Origin: Mucilaginibacter ginsenosidivorax
GTDB taxonomy: Bacteria; Bacteroidota; Bacteroidia; Sphingobacteriales; Sphingobacteriaceae
Length of the DNA: 64,000 bases
Direction of reading: 5' to 3'
NCBI RefSeq assembly: GCF_007971525.1
Contig: NZ_CP042437.1
Span: 7,006,001 to 7,070,000 of the forward strand
Position numbers and translations under genes: made by a program. Below the pieces are notes generated by a model that saw nothing but the letters and a program-made list of their open reading frames with translations, did not search any database and had not been told where the DNA came from. This document shows positions 54,300-63,089 of the stretch, one piece after another. Within the stretch, counting starts at the first letter, position 1. Each line of letters opens with the position of its first letter.

Positions 54300-55907
54300 A
54301 TGAAGAAGAACCATTTAAAAAACAAAAAGCTGATGCGGGTCATTATGCCGCTCGCGGCCGGGGTAGCCGTCATGTTTTCGGCTTGTAAGAAAACAGAAAC
54401 CCCTAAGACAGACGCCGGGCAAACGGCGGGAGGGGCAAAGCTGGCTGTACATACCAGCTCGGCCAATGCAGGCAATGCCGATGCCGCTTTTAACGCATAT
54501 AATAACGCGTTCCTGGTAAATTCCGGCGGGCAAACCTATTATAAAAAAGCCATTAATGACGGTACTGCCGATGGAACCTGGGTGGCATCGCTGGATATTT
54601 TAGTGGCCGAAGATGCCTATGAGCGCACTGGCAGCACCGCACATAAAACATTGGTAAATAACCTTTGTAATACCTGGCTGCAAAACACCCCGCCACCATG
54701 GACATGGGATGGCTGGAATGATGATATTGGCTGGTTTTCGCTGGCGCTTATCCGCGGTTATCAAATGACAGGTACGGCTAATTTTCTAACTCAGGCCAAA
54801 TATGGTTTTGATATGGCCTACGCCCGCGGCTGGGATACCCAGTATAATGGCGGCGGTATTTGGGAGCAACAACCTAATATGACACCGGCCGGGCAGCCTA
54901 TCAACAAAGAGGCTTTATCAAACAACAGCTTAGGTAAGGTGGCCTGTCTCATTTACCAAAGTACGCACGATCAATCGTATTTAACCAAAGCTACCCAGAT
55001 TTATGACTGGGTTTGGAACCATATTTACAATTCAAGTACCGGGCAGGTTTATACCGGAATTGACCGCAATGATGTGGTTGACCATGGTGCGGCCGTTTAC
55101 AACCAGGGCACGTTTGTTGATTTTGCCAACCTGATGTACCAGATAACCGGCAATGTGAATTATTACAACGATGCCAAACGATCCATCGACTACGTGAAAA
55201 ACAATATGACCACTAATGGTATTATCACCAACAATGCAGGCTACCTGAATACCTGGGGTGATGAGTTTGCCCGCGGACTTGGCCATTTTGTACGCGATAA
55301 TCACATGTGGAGCACCTATTACTCATGGATGGCCCAAAATGCAACCGCCATTTGGAACAACCGCCGTACCGACTATAATATTACCTGGAACGGCTGGGAC
55401 CAGGCTACGCCTACCGACAATAGCTTAACCACAAGTAAGTTTGCCAGTGCGGTGGCCTGGTTGCAATACACGCCGGGATCGCAGCCCGATAACCTTGCCG
55501 GTGTGCACGTTATTGTGAGCAGCCAAAATGGTATTGCTGTAGATAATGCCAGCCTGAGCGGCAACGGAACCGGCGTGGTACAATGGGGATTGAATAACGG
55601 GCTGAGCCAAAAGTGGAATTTTACCCAAAACGAGGATAATTCATGGAATATTGTTAGCCAATACAGCTGGCTTACATTAGATGTCCCAGGAGGTGCCACA
55701 ACTAACGGGCTTCAACTTATTCAGTACACGCCAGCCAGGAATACCAACCAACGTTGGTGGGTTGACAAGCAATCGGATGGTACTTACAAAATATGGAACC
55801 AGGCAACAAGCGGGGCGTTGGACAATTCCAGTTCATCTGTAAATGGTTATAAACTTGTTCAATGGGGCTGGAATGGTGGCAGCGCCCAGCGTTGGCTAAT
55901 CCAATAA
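54300..55907 (+). CDS. GH76 alpha-1,6-mannanase-like lipoprotein with ricin-type lectin domain
   Basis: This 535-residue protein has a lipoprotein signal (VAVMFSACKKTE, Cys near residue 29), so it is probably on the outer membrane surface. The GH76 (alpha/alpha)6 barrel spans about 55-385; its paired catalytic aspartates are in DGWNDDIGWFSLAL near residue 139. A beta-trefoil ricin-type lectin (about 398-535) shows three QxW signatures (SQKWNF, NQRWWV, AQRWLI). GH76 enzymes cut alpha-1,6-mannan backbones of fungal mannan and similar glycans. It follows SusCD and the surface binding protein, so it is the likely entry enzyme of this locus. Confidence 0.92.
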   Translation: MKKNHLKNKKLMRVIMPLAAGVAVMFSACKKTETPKTDAGQTAGGAKLAVHTSSANAGNADAAFNAYNNAFLVNSGGQTYYKKAINDGTADGTWVASLDILVAEDAYERTGSTAHKTLVNNLCNTWLQNTPPPWTWDGWNDDIGWFSLALIRGYQMTGTANFLTQAKYGFDMAYARGWDTQYNGGGIWEQQPNMTPAGQPINKEALSNNSLGKVACLIYQSTHDQSYLTKATQIYDWVWNHIYNSSTGQVYTGIDRNDVVDHGAAVYNQGTFVDFANLMYQITGNVNYYNDAKRSIDYVKNNMTTNGIITNNAGYLNTWGDEFARGLGHFVRDNHMWSTYYSWMAQNATAIWNNRRTDYNITWNGWDQATPTDNSLTTSKFASAVAWLQYTPGSQPDNLAGVHVIVSSQNGIAVDNASLSGNGTGVVQWGLNNGLSQKWNFTQNEDNSWNIVSQYSWLTLDVPGGATTNGLQLIQYTPARNTNQRWWVDKQSDGTYKIWNQATSGALDNSSSSVNGYKLVQWGWNGGSAQRWLIQ

Positions 55908-56231
55908 TAACCCTTAGGTTTCCCCGGCCAGGTTTTTCAGTGTTAGCTGATGCAGCAAGCGCAATTATGCCTCAGCATGAAAGCCTGTGCCTGGGAGATT
56001 TTTGTTATAACGCATAAACCTGTCTTTTTAATTCACTACCCGGCAGCGCCCTTATGCACCGGGATGCGGTAATGGAATCAGGATTAATTTTGTTTATGTT
56101 GTTTCTGATTAGCCTTTCAACAACAGCCAGGGGGGTGATAATCCACGAAATGTATAAGTGATCAGTAGAAAAGTATAAACCTGCCATTGCCTTTCACCGC
56201 ACATTTGCTATTGCAATTAAATATAAAAGCA
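55908..56231. other. 324-bp intergenic region without a supported gene
   Basis: Nothing clear is seen between the GH76 and SDR genes. A 60-codon minus-strand frame (56005-56187) has no family resemblance and no signal. No strong terminator hairpin was found after the GH76 gene. Confidence 0.5.
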
Positions 56232-57044
56232 ATGAAAAAGACAGTATTAATAACCGGCGCTTCATCAGGTTTTGGAAAAGAGGCCGTTAAATTATTTCAT
56301 AAAAACAACTGGAACGTGATAGCTACCATGCGTTCACCAGAAAAAGAAACGGAGTTACAGGCTCTTGACCAGGTTTTGGTAATTAAATTAGATGTAACCG
56401 ACAAAACCAGCATACAAAATGCCGTAAAAACCGGTATCGAAAAGTTTGGCCAGATTGATGTATTGGTAAACAACGCGGGTTATGGTGCATTTGGCGCATT
56501 GGAAGCTGCTACCGAAGCCGAGATCAAGCGACAGTTCGACGTTAATTTCTTCGGGCTGATTGAGGTAACACAAGCCTTAATACCGGTTATGCGTCAACAA
56601 AGATCTGGCGTTATCATCAACGTTTCTTCTATAGGTGGCAAGGTTACCTTCCCATTCTCGTCGCTTTACCATGCCACTAAATTCGCGGTGGAAGGTTTAA
56701 CCGAAGCTATACAATATGAGCTCAACCCCCTGGGTATCCGGTTAAAAATTATAGAACCTGGCGGCTATAAAACCGAATTTGCTGGGCGTTCGATAGCCAT
56801 TTTCGGCGTTGGCGAATCTGGCGATTACCAGGCCTCCTTTGATAAATTTATCAGCGCAGTACAGCAATGGCCGATGTCTGAAAATATAGGAGAAGTTGCT
56901 GATGCCATTTATGACGCGGCTACCGATGGTACCGAAAAACTGCGTTACTCCGTAGGTCACGACGCCGGGCTAATAATTGAGGCAAGGCATCAGATGGATG
57001 ATGTGGATTTCAAAAAAATGATAGTAGGCCAAATGGGCATTTAA
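56232..57044 (+). CDS. Short-chain dehydrogenase/reductase (SDR)
   Basis: The ATG at 56232 gives the normal SDR start MKKTVLITGASSGFGKEA; the frame extends 15 atypical codons upstream. The 270-residue protein has the cofactor motif TGASSGFG, DVTDKTS, NNAGYGAFG near residue 84, the catalytic NVSSIGG, and YHATK near 152-156. The length and IEPGGYKTEF segment resemble the 17-beta-HSD-like SDRs often found next to AraC regulators. The substrate is unknown. It is followed by a strong terminator and then by an AraC regulator gene in the same direction. Confidence 0.93.
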   Translation: MKKTVLITGASSGFGKEAVKLFHKNNWNVIATMRSPEKETELQALDQVLVIKLDVTDKTSIQNAVKTGIEKFGQIDVLVNNAGYGAFGALEAATEAEIKRQFDVNFFGLIEVTQALIPVMRQQRSGVIINVSSIGGKVTFPFSSLYHATKFAVEGLTEAIQYELNPLGIRLKIIEPGGYKTEFAGRSIAIFGVGESGDYQASFDKFISAVQQWPMSENIGEVADAIYDAATDGTEKLRYSVGHDAGLIIEARHQMDDVDFKKMIVGQMGI

Positions 57045-57087
57045 AAATTGTTGGCTGCCCGGGTTAGGGCAGCCAACAATTTTTTTG
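57043..57087 (+). terminator. Rho-independent terminator after the SDR gene
   Basis: An 18-bp perfect stem (57043-57060 with 57067-57084), beginning within the stop codon, with a 6-nt loop and a run of T. It separates the SDR gene from the AraC regulator gene. Confidence 0.93.
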
Positions 57088-57108
57088 CGTTAACTTTACC
57101 ATAAAAAT

Positions 57109-58014
57109 ATGCCCGATAAATACATTGACATCAAATCGATAAGCGATTTGCACCGGATGGTACATTACACCTCGCCCAGGCATCCACTGGTAAGTGTGAT
57201 AGATCATTGCGACTTTTATAAGAGCTACCATCCTAAAGCAGATGTGTTTTACCGGTTTGGGTTTTATATCATTTCGTGTAAAAAGTTTGACGGATTGTTA
57301 AAATACGGCAAGGGACATTATGATTTTAATGAGGGCTCGCTAATGTTTACCGCTCCCGACCAGGTTCTTGGCCCCGGGCCTGATGTTCAGGTGGAAGAAG
57401 GCTGGGCGCTGTTCATCCATCCCGACTTGATCCATGGCACCGATCTGGGCAAGAAGATACATCAGTATTCGTTTTTTAATTATGAGATAAACGAGGCGCT
57501 GCACATTTCAGAAGAGGAAAAACAGATCATTAAAGATTGTGTGGCCAAGATAGAAAAAGAGTATGCACAAAACATCGATAAGCATTCGCAGGGCCTGATT
57601 GTTAGTAATATTGAATTGCTGTTGAATTATTGTAACCGGTTTTATGACCGGCAGTTTTATACCAGGGCAAAGGTTAATTCGGATGTTGTACAGCAGTTTG
57701 AAAAATTATTAAAAGATTATTTTTCTCAAGACAACCTCATAGAAAGGGGACTGCCCAACGTGAGTTATTTTGCCTCCCGGCTCAACCTGTCGCCTAATTA
57801 CCTGTCTGACCTGTTGGGTAAATTCACAGGTAAAACCACACAGGAACATATTCACCTGGAACTGATAGATAAAGCGAAAATCATGCTATGGGGCAGTAGC
57901 CAGTCAATCAGCGAGATAGCCTACCGGCTGGGATTTGAGCACCCATCGCATTTTACGAAAATATTTAAAACAAAAACAGGGAAATCGCCAAGTGAGTACA
58001 GGCTATTAAATTGA
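57109..58014 (+). CDS. AraC family transcriptional regulator
   Basis: This 301-residue regulator has an N-terminal cupin-like sensing region (FNEGSLMFTAPDQVLGPGPD near residue 75) and a C-terminal double helix-turn-helix (about 205-301: LPNVSYFASRLNLSPNYLSDLLGKF and SISEIAYRLGFEHPSHFTKIFKTKTGKSPSEYR). It is a close paralogue of the regulator at the right end of the window. A TAACTTTA (57091-57098), a near match to a -7 box, ends 10 nt before the ATG. It probably controls the preceding SDR gene or a nearby enzyme; the signal is unknown. Confidence 0.93.
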   Translation: MPDKYIDIKSISDLHRMVHYTSPRHPLVSVIDHCDFYKSYHPKADVFYRFGFYIISCKKFDGLLKYGKGHYDFNEGSLMFTAPDQVLGPGPDVQVEEGWALFIHPDLIHGTDLGKKIHQYSFFNYEINEALHISEEEKQIIKDCVAKIEKEYAQNIDKHSQGLIVSNIELLLNYCNRFYDRQFYTRAKVNSDVVQQFEKLLKDYFSQDNLIERGLPNVSYFASRLNLSPNYLSDLLGKFTGKTTQEHIHLELIDKAKIMLWGSSQSISEIAYRLGFEHPSHFTKIFKTKTGKSPSEYRLLN

Positions 58015-58136
58015 AATTACGTTTGTCAAGACATATCGTTTCTTAAAGTTAGGATACATAGCCTTTTTCCGTGCCTGATTGGGAATTATTATGACCGCTC
58101 GCTCACGTGCCAGGAAGGTGTTCACTAAAAACCATA

Positions 58137-58973
58137 TTACAAAATATCAAGGTCGCGTGCGACGTAATAACTAGGTACCAATGGCCGAAAACCTGCGATG
58201 CGCCTGAGTTTTGAAATGTCCATGATGCCTTCAAAAGGGTCATTCAGGGCTGCCTCGGGGGTATCAAATGTAACAGACGCCTGTCCAACGGAATCGGCAA
58301 GTTCATACAGTGTTATCGGCGCGTCATCGGCGATATTGAAAATCTCGCCGCTTACGTTATCGTTTTGCAGCAACAATATTAACGCCTGGGCTACGTCCAA
58401 ATGGTGGACCATGTGCATCCGGGAGCCGGAATGACGTTTCATTTTTTTGAGCAAGGGGATGATCTCGGCAATATGCGGGTCTTTATCACCGTAAACAAAG
58501 CCTAAACGCAGTACGCTTACATTCAAATCCATTTTTAACAGTTCTTGTTCCGCGGCAATTTTGCTGGATGAATAGGCTCTGGGGTCATTGATGTTAACAA
58601 AGTCGTCTTCTTTTGCCGGGTGTCCGTAGCCGGCACCGTAGACGTTCCCCGTGCTGGTAAAAATAAATCGTTTGATACCTGCGGCTACGGCGGCATCTGC
58701 CAGCGCTATGGTGCCATTATGATTGGTTTTGATAATACCTTCGTTGTCAGTAAAGGTGCGGAATAGTGCTGCAAGATGGATCACGGCATCTGCGCCGGCC
58801 ACGGCCGGTGCTAAGGTTGCGGCTTCAAATAGGTCGCCCACTACAATTTCAGCGCCTGCCGGGGCGTTCGCGGCATCACGCACCAACACCCGGACGTCAT
58901 AGCCCCTGGCTATTAAGCGTGGAACTAATCTGCTGCCTACCTTGCCGGTAGCGCCGGTTACTAATATTTTCAT
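58137..58973 (-). CDS. NAD(P)-dependent epimerase/dehydratase family protein
   Basis: The ATG at 58973 gives MKILVTGATGKVGSRLVPRL, the normal start; ten upstream in-frame codons are atypical. The 278-residue protein is an extended SDR with the Rossmann motif TGATGKVG (residues 6-13), VGDLFEAATL, a Ser/Thr in IFTSTGNVYG and the catalytic YSSSKIAAE near residue 134. Family members act on nucleotide sugars, or on other carbonyls as reductases; the small size suggests a reductase-like member. It lies 64 bases downstream of an AraC regulator gene on the same strand, which may control it. Confidence 0.9.
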   Translation of the reverse strand: MKILVTGATGKVGSRLVPRLIARGYDVRVLVRDAANAPAGAEIVVGDLFEAATLAPAVAGADAVIHLAALFRTFTDNEGIIKTNHNGTIALADAAVAAGIKRFIFTSTGNVYGAGYGHPAKEDDFVNINDPRAYSSSKIAAEQELLKMDLNVSVLRLGFVYGDKDPHIAEIIPLLKKMKRHSGSRMHMVHHLDVAQALILLLQNDNVSGEIFNIADDAPITLYELADSVGQASVTFDTPEAALNDPFEGIMDISKLRRIAGFRPLVPSYYVARDLDIL

Positions 58974-59037
58974 AACCCAAAGGTCTGGCAAAAAAACAGC
59001 CAAGGGTTAATAATAATCAAACCAATAAGTATGATTT

Positions 59038-59880
59038 TCAAACCTTTCTAAAAGAGTTGGGTGTGGCACCAGTCAGGCGCTTAAAGTAATTATTAAAATA
59101 GGTTGGGTAATTAAATCCCAACGCGTAGGCTATTTCGGCTATGCTCCAGTCAGAATGCTTTAACAAGGCTTTGGCCTCGGCAGCAACACGCTCGGCAATA
59201 TGTACCGAGGTGGGCTTGCCGGTTGTTTCCTTTACCGAGCGGTTAAGGTAGTTAACGTGTACTGTCAGGATATCTGCAAAGTTTTGCGCTGTTCTTAATT
59301 TGAGCGGTTCTGCCGCATGTTCGATAGGGAATTGCCGCTCCAACAAGTCCATGAACAAATGCGTAAGCCGTGCCGCGCCGTTCTGCAAAGTGTATGCAGG
59401 AGGCTGTATACTCAATGCTTCATGAATGATCAGTTCAATACAATTTTTGATCAGGTCGGCCTTTAAGCTATAATCGCTATGATGAACAGCCAGCATCTTT
59501 TGAAAAATGCCCGTCATAAAAGCGGCCTGTTCGCTATTCAGTCGGATCATCGGGCTATCGCCTGTATTCCATAACGGCGACCGCTTCACGATGGCGGGCA
59601 TAAACGATTCGGTAAAGATACACGCATAACCCGTGGCATTCATTGAACGCCGTACCACCGAACGCGGCACCTTGGGGTTTACAAAAAACAACACCGTACC
59701 GTTTAACTCCAGGATCTGACCGCCATAATCAATGGCCATTTCACCGCTGACCAAACCCATTTTATAAAAATCGCGTCTGCCATGGGCAGCAGGAATATTT
59801 ACAATTGAAGGTAGCTCGTGCACTTTAAAACCCTGCAGCCTTAGCGCTTCCATGTTAACACCAGGAATTTCATTTGCCAT
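59038..59880 (-). CDS. AraC family transcriptional regulator
   Basis: This 280-residue regulator has an N-terminal sensing domain of the type found with HTH_18 regulators (VNIPAAHGRRDFYKMGLVSGE near residue 30) and a C-terminal AraC DNA-binding domain (about 180-280; IAERVAAEAKALLKHSDWSIAEIAYALGFNYPTYFNNYFKRLTGATPNSFRK). It differs clearly from the two other AraC regulators here. It precedes the epimerase-like gene in the same direction. A TAACTTTG box ends 4 nt before the ATG, which again would give a leaderless message. Confidence 0.92.
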   Translation of the reverse strand: MANEIPGVNMEALRLQGFKVHELPSIVNIPAAHGRRDFYKMGLVSGEMAIDYGGQILELNGTVLFFVNPKVPRSVVRRSMNATGYACIFTESFMPAIVKRSPLWNTGDSPMIRLNSEQAAFMTGIFQKMLAVHHSDYSLKADLIKNCIELIIHEALSIQPPAYTLQNGAARLTHLFMDLLERQFPIEHAAEPLKLRTAQNFADILTVHVNYLNRSVKETTGKPTSVHIAERVAAEAKALLKHSDWSIAEIAYALGFNYPTYFNNYFKRLTGATPNSFRKV

Positions 59881-59884
59881 ACCG

Positions 59885-59892
59885 CAAAGTTA
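59885..59892 (-). promoter_or_regulatory. Candidate -7 promoter box of the AraC gene
   Basis: The minus strand reads TAACTTTG (full match to TAnnTTTG), 4 nt before the ATG at 59880. No -33 TTTG was found at the usual spacing. Confidence 0.45.
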
Positions 59893-60163
59893 ATAAAATC
59901 AAACTTGTTGGTTATGTAGGGCGATAATGGGCTTGCCTGTAAATAAAAAATGGCGAATGTGTCATCTTTGTCTCTAAATTATAGTCTGCTAATGCCTAAA
60001 TGATAATTCATGGAATAAAAGATCGGTTTATTTGTACCGCGGCAGAAAATGATATGAAGTCATTGCTTCTTGTTTCAACCTCCGCATGGCGCTTTCCAAT
60101 TACCTAATATCAAGCTTATTAAAAGGAAAAAACATCATTTTCTGGTCTCGGTCGAAAAACTTA

Positions 60164-62662
60164 TCAAATGGGCGTTAGTAATAATTTGGTGCCAGGATCG
60201 CAGTTTTTCATAAATGTTAGTGTGCCATCGGATTTTGCCCGTATTTGTTGCACATCATTATGGCTTGTAGTTAATGTGTATCTGGTTCCCGGCGCGAGCC
60301 CTTTAATGATAAACCAATAGGTATCTTGCGAGCCGATTGACCACGACATTTTTTGATCTTTCCATGTATGGACAATTAGATTAATAGGCCGGTCAGTACG
60401 GCCTTTTATCAGAAGCTGATTAGTCTCCAGGTTCTGACAGTAATAAGTCAGAATTTTTTGTCCATAAGATACGCCAAAGCTTTCGTTATTTTTAATCGAA
60501 AACTTTTTTGAACGAATTTCATAAAAAGTTAAGCCGAGTTTTACCTGGTATACCGTATCGCGTAGTGTGTAAGAGAAAGTTGTACCGTTAAGCTCTGCAG
60601 ATATTTTGGGCTCTATACCCATGCGGTTCCACTTGGGCCTTAATCCGTAAATATCCCGGTATAAAGCTGTTATACTGGTGGATATTCCCGCCAGTATATC
60701 GTCACCAAGGCCCAACTGAGTAGCCCTGCTGTAACGTTGCGATGAAAGCCCGTCCTTTTTGTACTGGTTCAGTAGTTTATGAATATACTTCAGCGCGATG
60801 CCCTTATCGTATCCGGCATATGCTCTTACGCCCAGATAGCCCCAGGTAGGGAAAATATCGCCATTCTCATAATTGGGGAATGGCCAGTTCCCGCCGGAAA
60901 CCTCATCCTTTTTAAACGAATCAAAACATAAAGGCCAGTGAAAAAGATTTTCTTTAACTGTACGGGCTTCTATCTGGTCAAGAATCTGCGCTGTGCGCTG
61001 CGGATCGTCGCATAAGCCAAAGGCTATTGCTGCAAAGTTTACTGGTGTAACCAGGTTATCGCCGTGTACCGAGCCATCGTTATCGCGCCAGTAAACGTAC
61101 TGCTTTTTTGCCTGCGACCAAAAGCCACCCTGCTCAATAGGTTTATTAAAAACTGTTTTAAGACGCGCAGCAATTACGGCATAATAGGCTGCTTTTTGTT
61201 TATTACCCAATACCTTTTCACAATCAGCCCAAAGGTTTAACGCTTCATACATCTGGGCATTTACAAAAGCGTTCTCGTAACTCGCCCAAACTATATCCAG
61301 CCAGTCGCTTGCTTTTTTTTCGGCAATGTTGTTATTCATCGCTTCAAATATCCCGTTATGATTAGCGTCGCGTTTAATTAGCCATTCAAGGGCGTTTTCG
61401 CAGCTGTTTTGGTGTGAGCGCAACCATTTTAAATCCCCATTTATGTCAAATTGCTCGCTGGCGTTAATCACATACCCGGTTTGTGAGTCTACAGTGTAGC
61501 CCCACATAGCCTCGTAATATCCTGTTTTGGGATTATAGGTACCGGGCATTTCATCGCCTGGGGCATTGTGCCAACGGGATAGTACCCGCCCGTCCGGAAG
61601 TATTGCCTCATCACGTTCCTGATCCAGTGTGGCCGACATATTCCTGGTATAGTTTTTATCGCCCAGCGCCATCCCTATCTGCGCAAAAAACGGTTCATGC
61701 AGGCATTTCCAATTGGTAAGCCAGCCATTAGCGCCGATAATGTTGTTATCAACCACGCCGTAACGCCCGGTGGTGTTCATTAGCTCGCGCACGGCAATGG
61801 CATCTATCCCCGGTAGCTTACCTTTCGAATATTCTTTAAAATAATCAACGTACTGCAGGTCTATTTGCACGCTTACCACACCCTTTTTTACCTTAAAGGG
61901 AGCAAAAATATCAGCCTTTTGCGACACGAAACGGCTTAAGTCATGTCGCTGTTGCAACTGATCATCCGTTACTAATTGCGTGCTCGTAAATTCGTTATTT
62001 TTGCTGTGTGAGAACTTCGATGCTACAACATCACCATTATCTGCTTTGGTGTTGATGCGCAGACCGTTGCCCGATTCGGCGTTCCAGAACGTTACGCCCC
62101 CGGTGTGTACGCCATAGGTGTCATCTACCTGTTTCAGATATTTACACCAAACCATACCGCCATTATCCAATATGCCGCCTTTCCACACCGTAAGGTTGCT
62201 GAAATTGTATTTTGGGAACGACATATCTTCCAGCTCGGCCGACTTGTTATAACTCCGTATGATGGTCCAGCTTATTTTATCGTTGTTAATCTTAAATTCC
62301 CAGGTTTCGTCAACGGTTAAATCACCATCTCCATAAGTTAGTCCCGATAATTTTATTACGCCGTCGTTTTTGGACAATTTGATATTTTCAACTGCTGTGC
62401 TTGATAAGAATATCCCGTTTTTTGTGGTGATGCCAGTGTAGATGCCGGCCGGTGATAAAACGTTTTTCCCCTTTATCCGCAATTGTTTAATTATGCAGCC
62501 CTCTGAGTAATCTATCACTATTGCTAATTGATTACCGGGTACCGCTATAGTGACCGTTTTTGCGTAAGGCGAAATCCTTGCAGTATTTGCGTATTTGGCA
62601 TACGCCGATACCCGCAGGGTAAACAACAAACAGAACAGGAATTGGACGATCTTTTTTGGCAT
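60164..62662 (-). CDS. Secreted six-hairpin-type glycosidase, family unassigned
   Basis: This 832-residue protein has a signal peptide (residues 1-22). The N-terminal third is a beta-sandwich (about 30-270). The middle is an alpha-helical barrel (about 290-700) with HEPFFAQIGMALGDKNYTRNM, LEWLIKRDANHNGIFEAMNNN, SDWLDIVWASYENAFVNAQMYEAL and VTPVNFAAIAFGLCDD, typical of (alpha/alpha)6 glycosidases. The end (DIYGLRPKWNRMGIEPKI, then beta strands) recalls GH94/GH78-like C-terminal domains. I cannot assign a GH family. No PUL partner genes adjoin it, only AraC regulators on each side. Catalytic residues were not identified; acidic residues in the SDWLD and ANHNGIFE segments are candidates. Confidence 0.78.
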   Translation of the reverse strand: MPKKIVQFLFCLLFTLRVSAYAKYANTARISPYAKTVTIAVPGNQLAIVIDYSEGCIIKQLRIKGKNVLSPAGIYTGITTKNGIFLSSTAVENIKLSKNDGVIKLSGLTYGDGDLTVDETWEFKINNDKISWTIIRSYNKSAELEDMSFPKYNFSNLTVWKGGILDNGGMVWCKYLKQVDDTYGVHTGGVTFWNAESGNGLRINTKADNGDVVASKFSHSKNNEFTSTQLVTDDQLQQRHDLSRFVSQKADIFAPFKVKKGVVSVQIDLQYVDYFKEYSKGKLPGIDAIAVRELMNTTGRYGVVDNNIIGANGWLTNWKCLHEPFFAQIGMALGDKNYTRNMSATLDQERDEAILPDGRVLSRWHNAPGDEMPGTYNPKTGYYEAMWGYTVDSQTGYVINASEQFDINGDLKWLRSHQNSCENALEWLIKRDANHNGIFEAMNNNIAEKKASDWLDIVWASYENAFVNAQMYEALNLWADCEKVLGNKQKAAYYAVIAARLKTVFNKPIEQGGFWSQAKKQYVYWRDNDGSVHGDNLVTPVNFAAIAFGLCDDPQRTAQILDQIEARTVKENLFHWPLCFDSFKKDEVSGGNWPFPNYENGDIFPTWGYLGVRAYAGYDKGIALKYIHKLLNQYKKDGLSSQRYSRATQLGLGDDILAGISTSITALYRDIYGLRPKWNRMGIEPKISAELNGTTFSYTLRDTVYQVKLGLTFYEIRSKKFSIKNNESFGVSYGQKILTYYCQNLETNQLLIKGRTDRPINLIVHTWKDQKMSWSIGSQDTYWFIIKGLAPGTRYTLTTSHNDVQQIRAKSDGTLTFMKNCDPGTKLLLTPI

Positions 62663-63089
62663 GTTGACGATAAATTAGATATCAGTATTCTTGGTTTTGT
62701 TATAAAAAGTGGCTGTATAAAAATTATGTTACCATAACGGTACCTGTAACTTGGTTGCGAAAACGAAATTAGCTAATGGCTACCAAAGTATTTTTGTTGC
62801 AAAGTGGCTTTTATTTGCATTTTTTGATACTCGTAGCTACTTGATTGCCCTGGAGGAGTTGGTATTCCCTTTGCCGTATTGCACAACATGCTTTACGTTG
62901 ATTGGATACGCTTATTGTCCGGGAAAATATTTTTGGAGACTGGATTTCTTATAGTAAGGAAGTTTACCGAAATCCAATTGTGTTTTGTTGATTGCCAAGA
63001 CTATATCAATTTTTATACAAGTCTGGTTTATCTTTTGTACACCTTAACGTAAAGTTGTTGCCATCAGAATGCTTATTTGTTCCTGATCA
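62663..63089. other. 427-bp intergenic region without a supported gene
   Basis: AT-rich sequence between the glycosidase gene and the terminal AraC gene, both on the minus strand. It should hold the glycosidase promoter, but no convincing TAnnTTTG box or operator-like repeat was found. Short plus-strand frames (62751-62954) have no recognisable features. Confidence 0.5.

Noticed and set aside
56005..56187. 60-codon minus-strand frame after the GH76 gene
   Set aside because: No signal peptide, promoter, family resemblance or codon pattern supports it as a gene.
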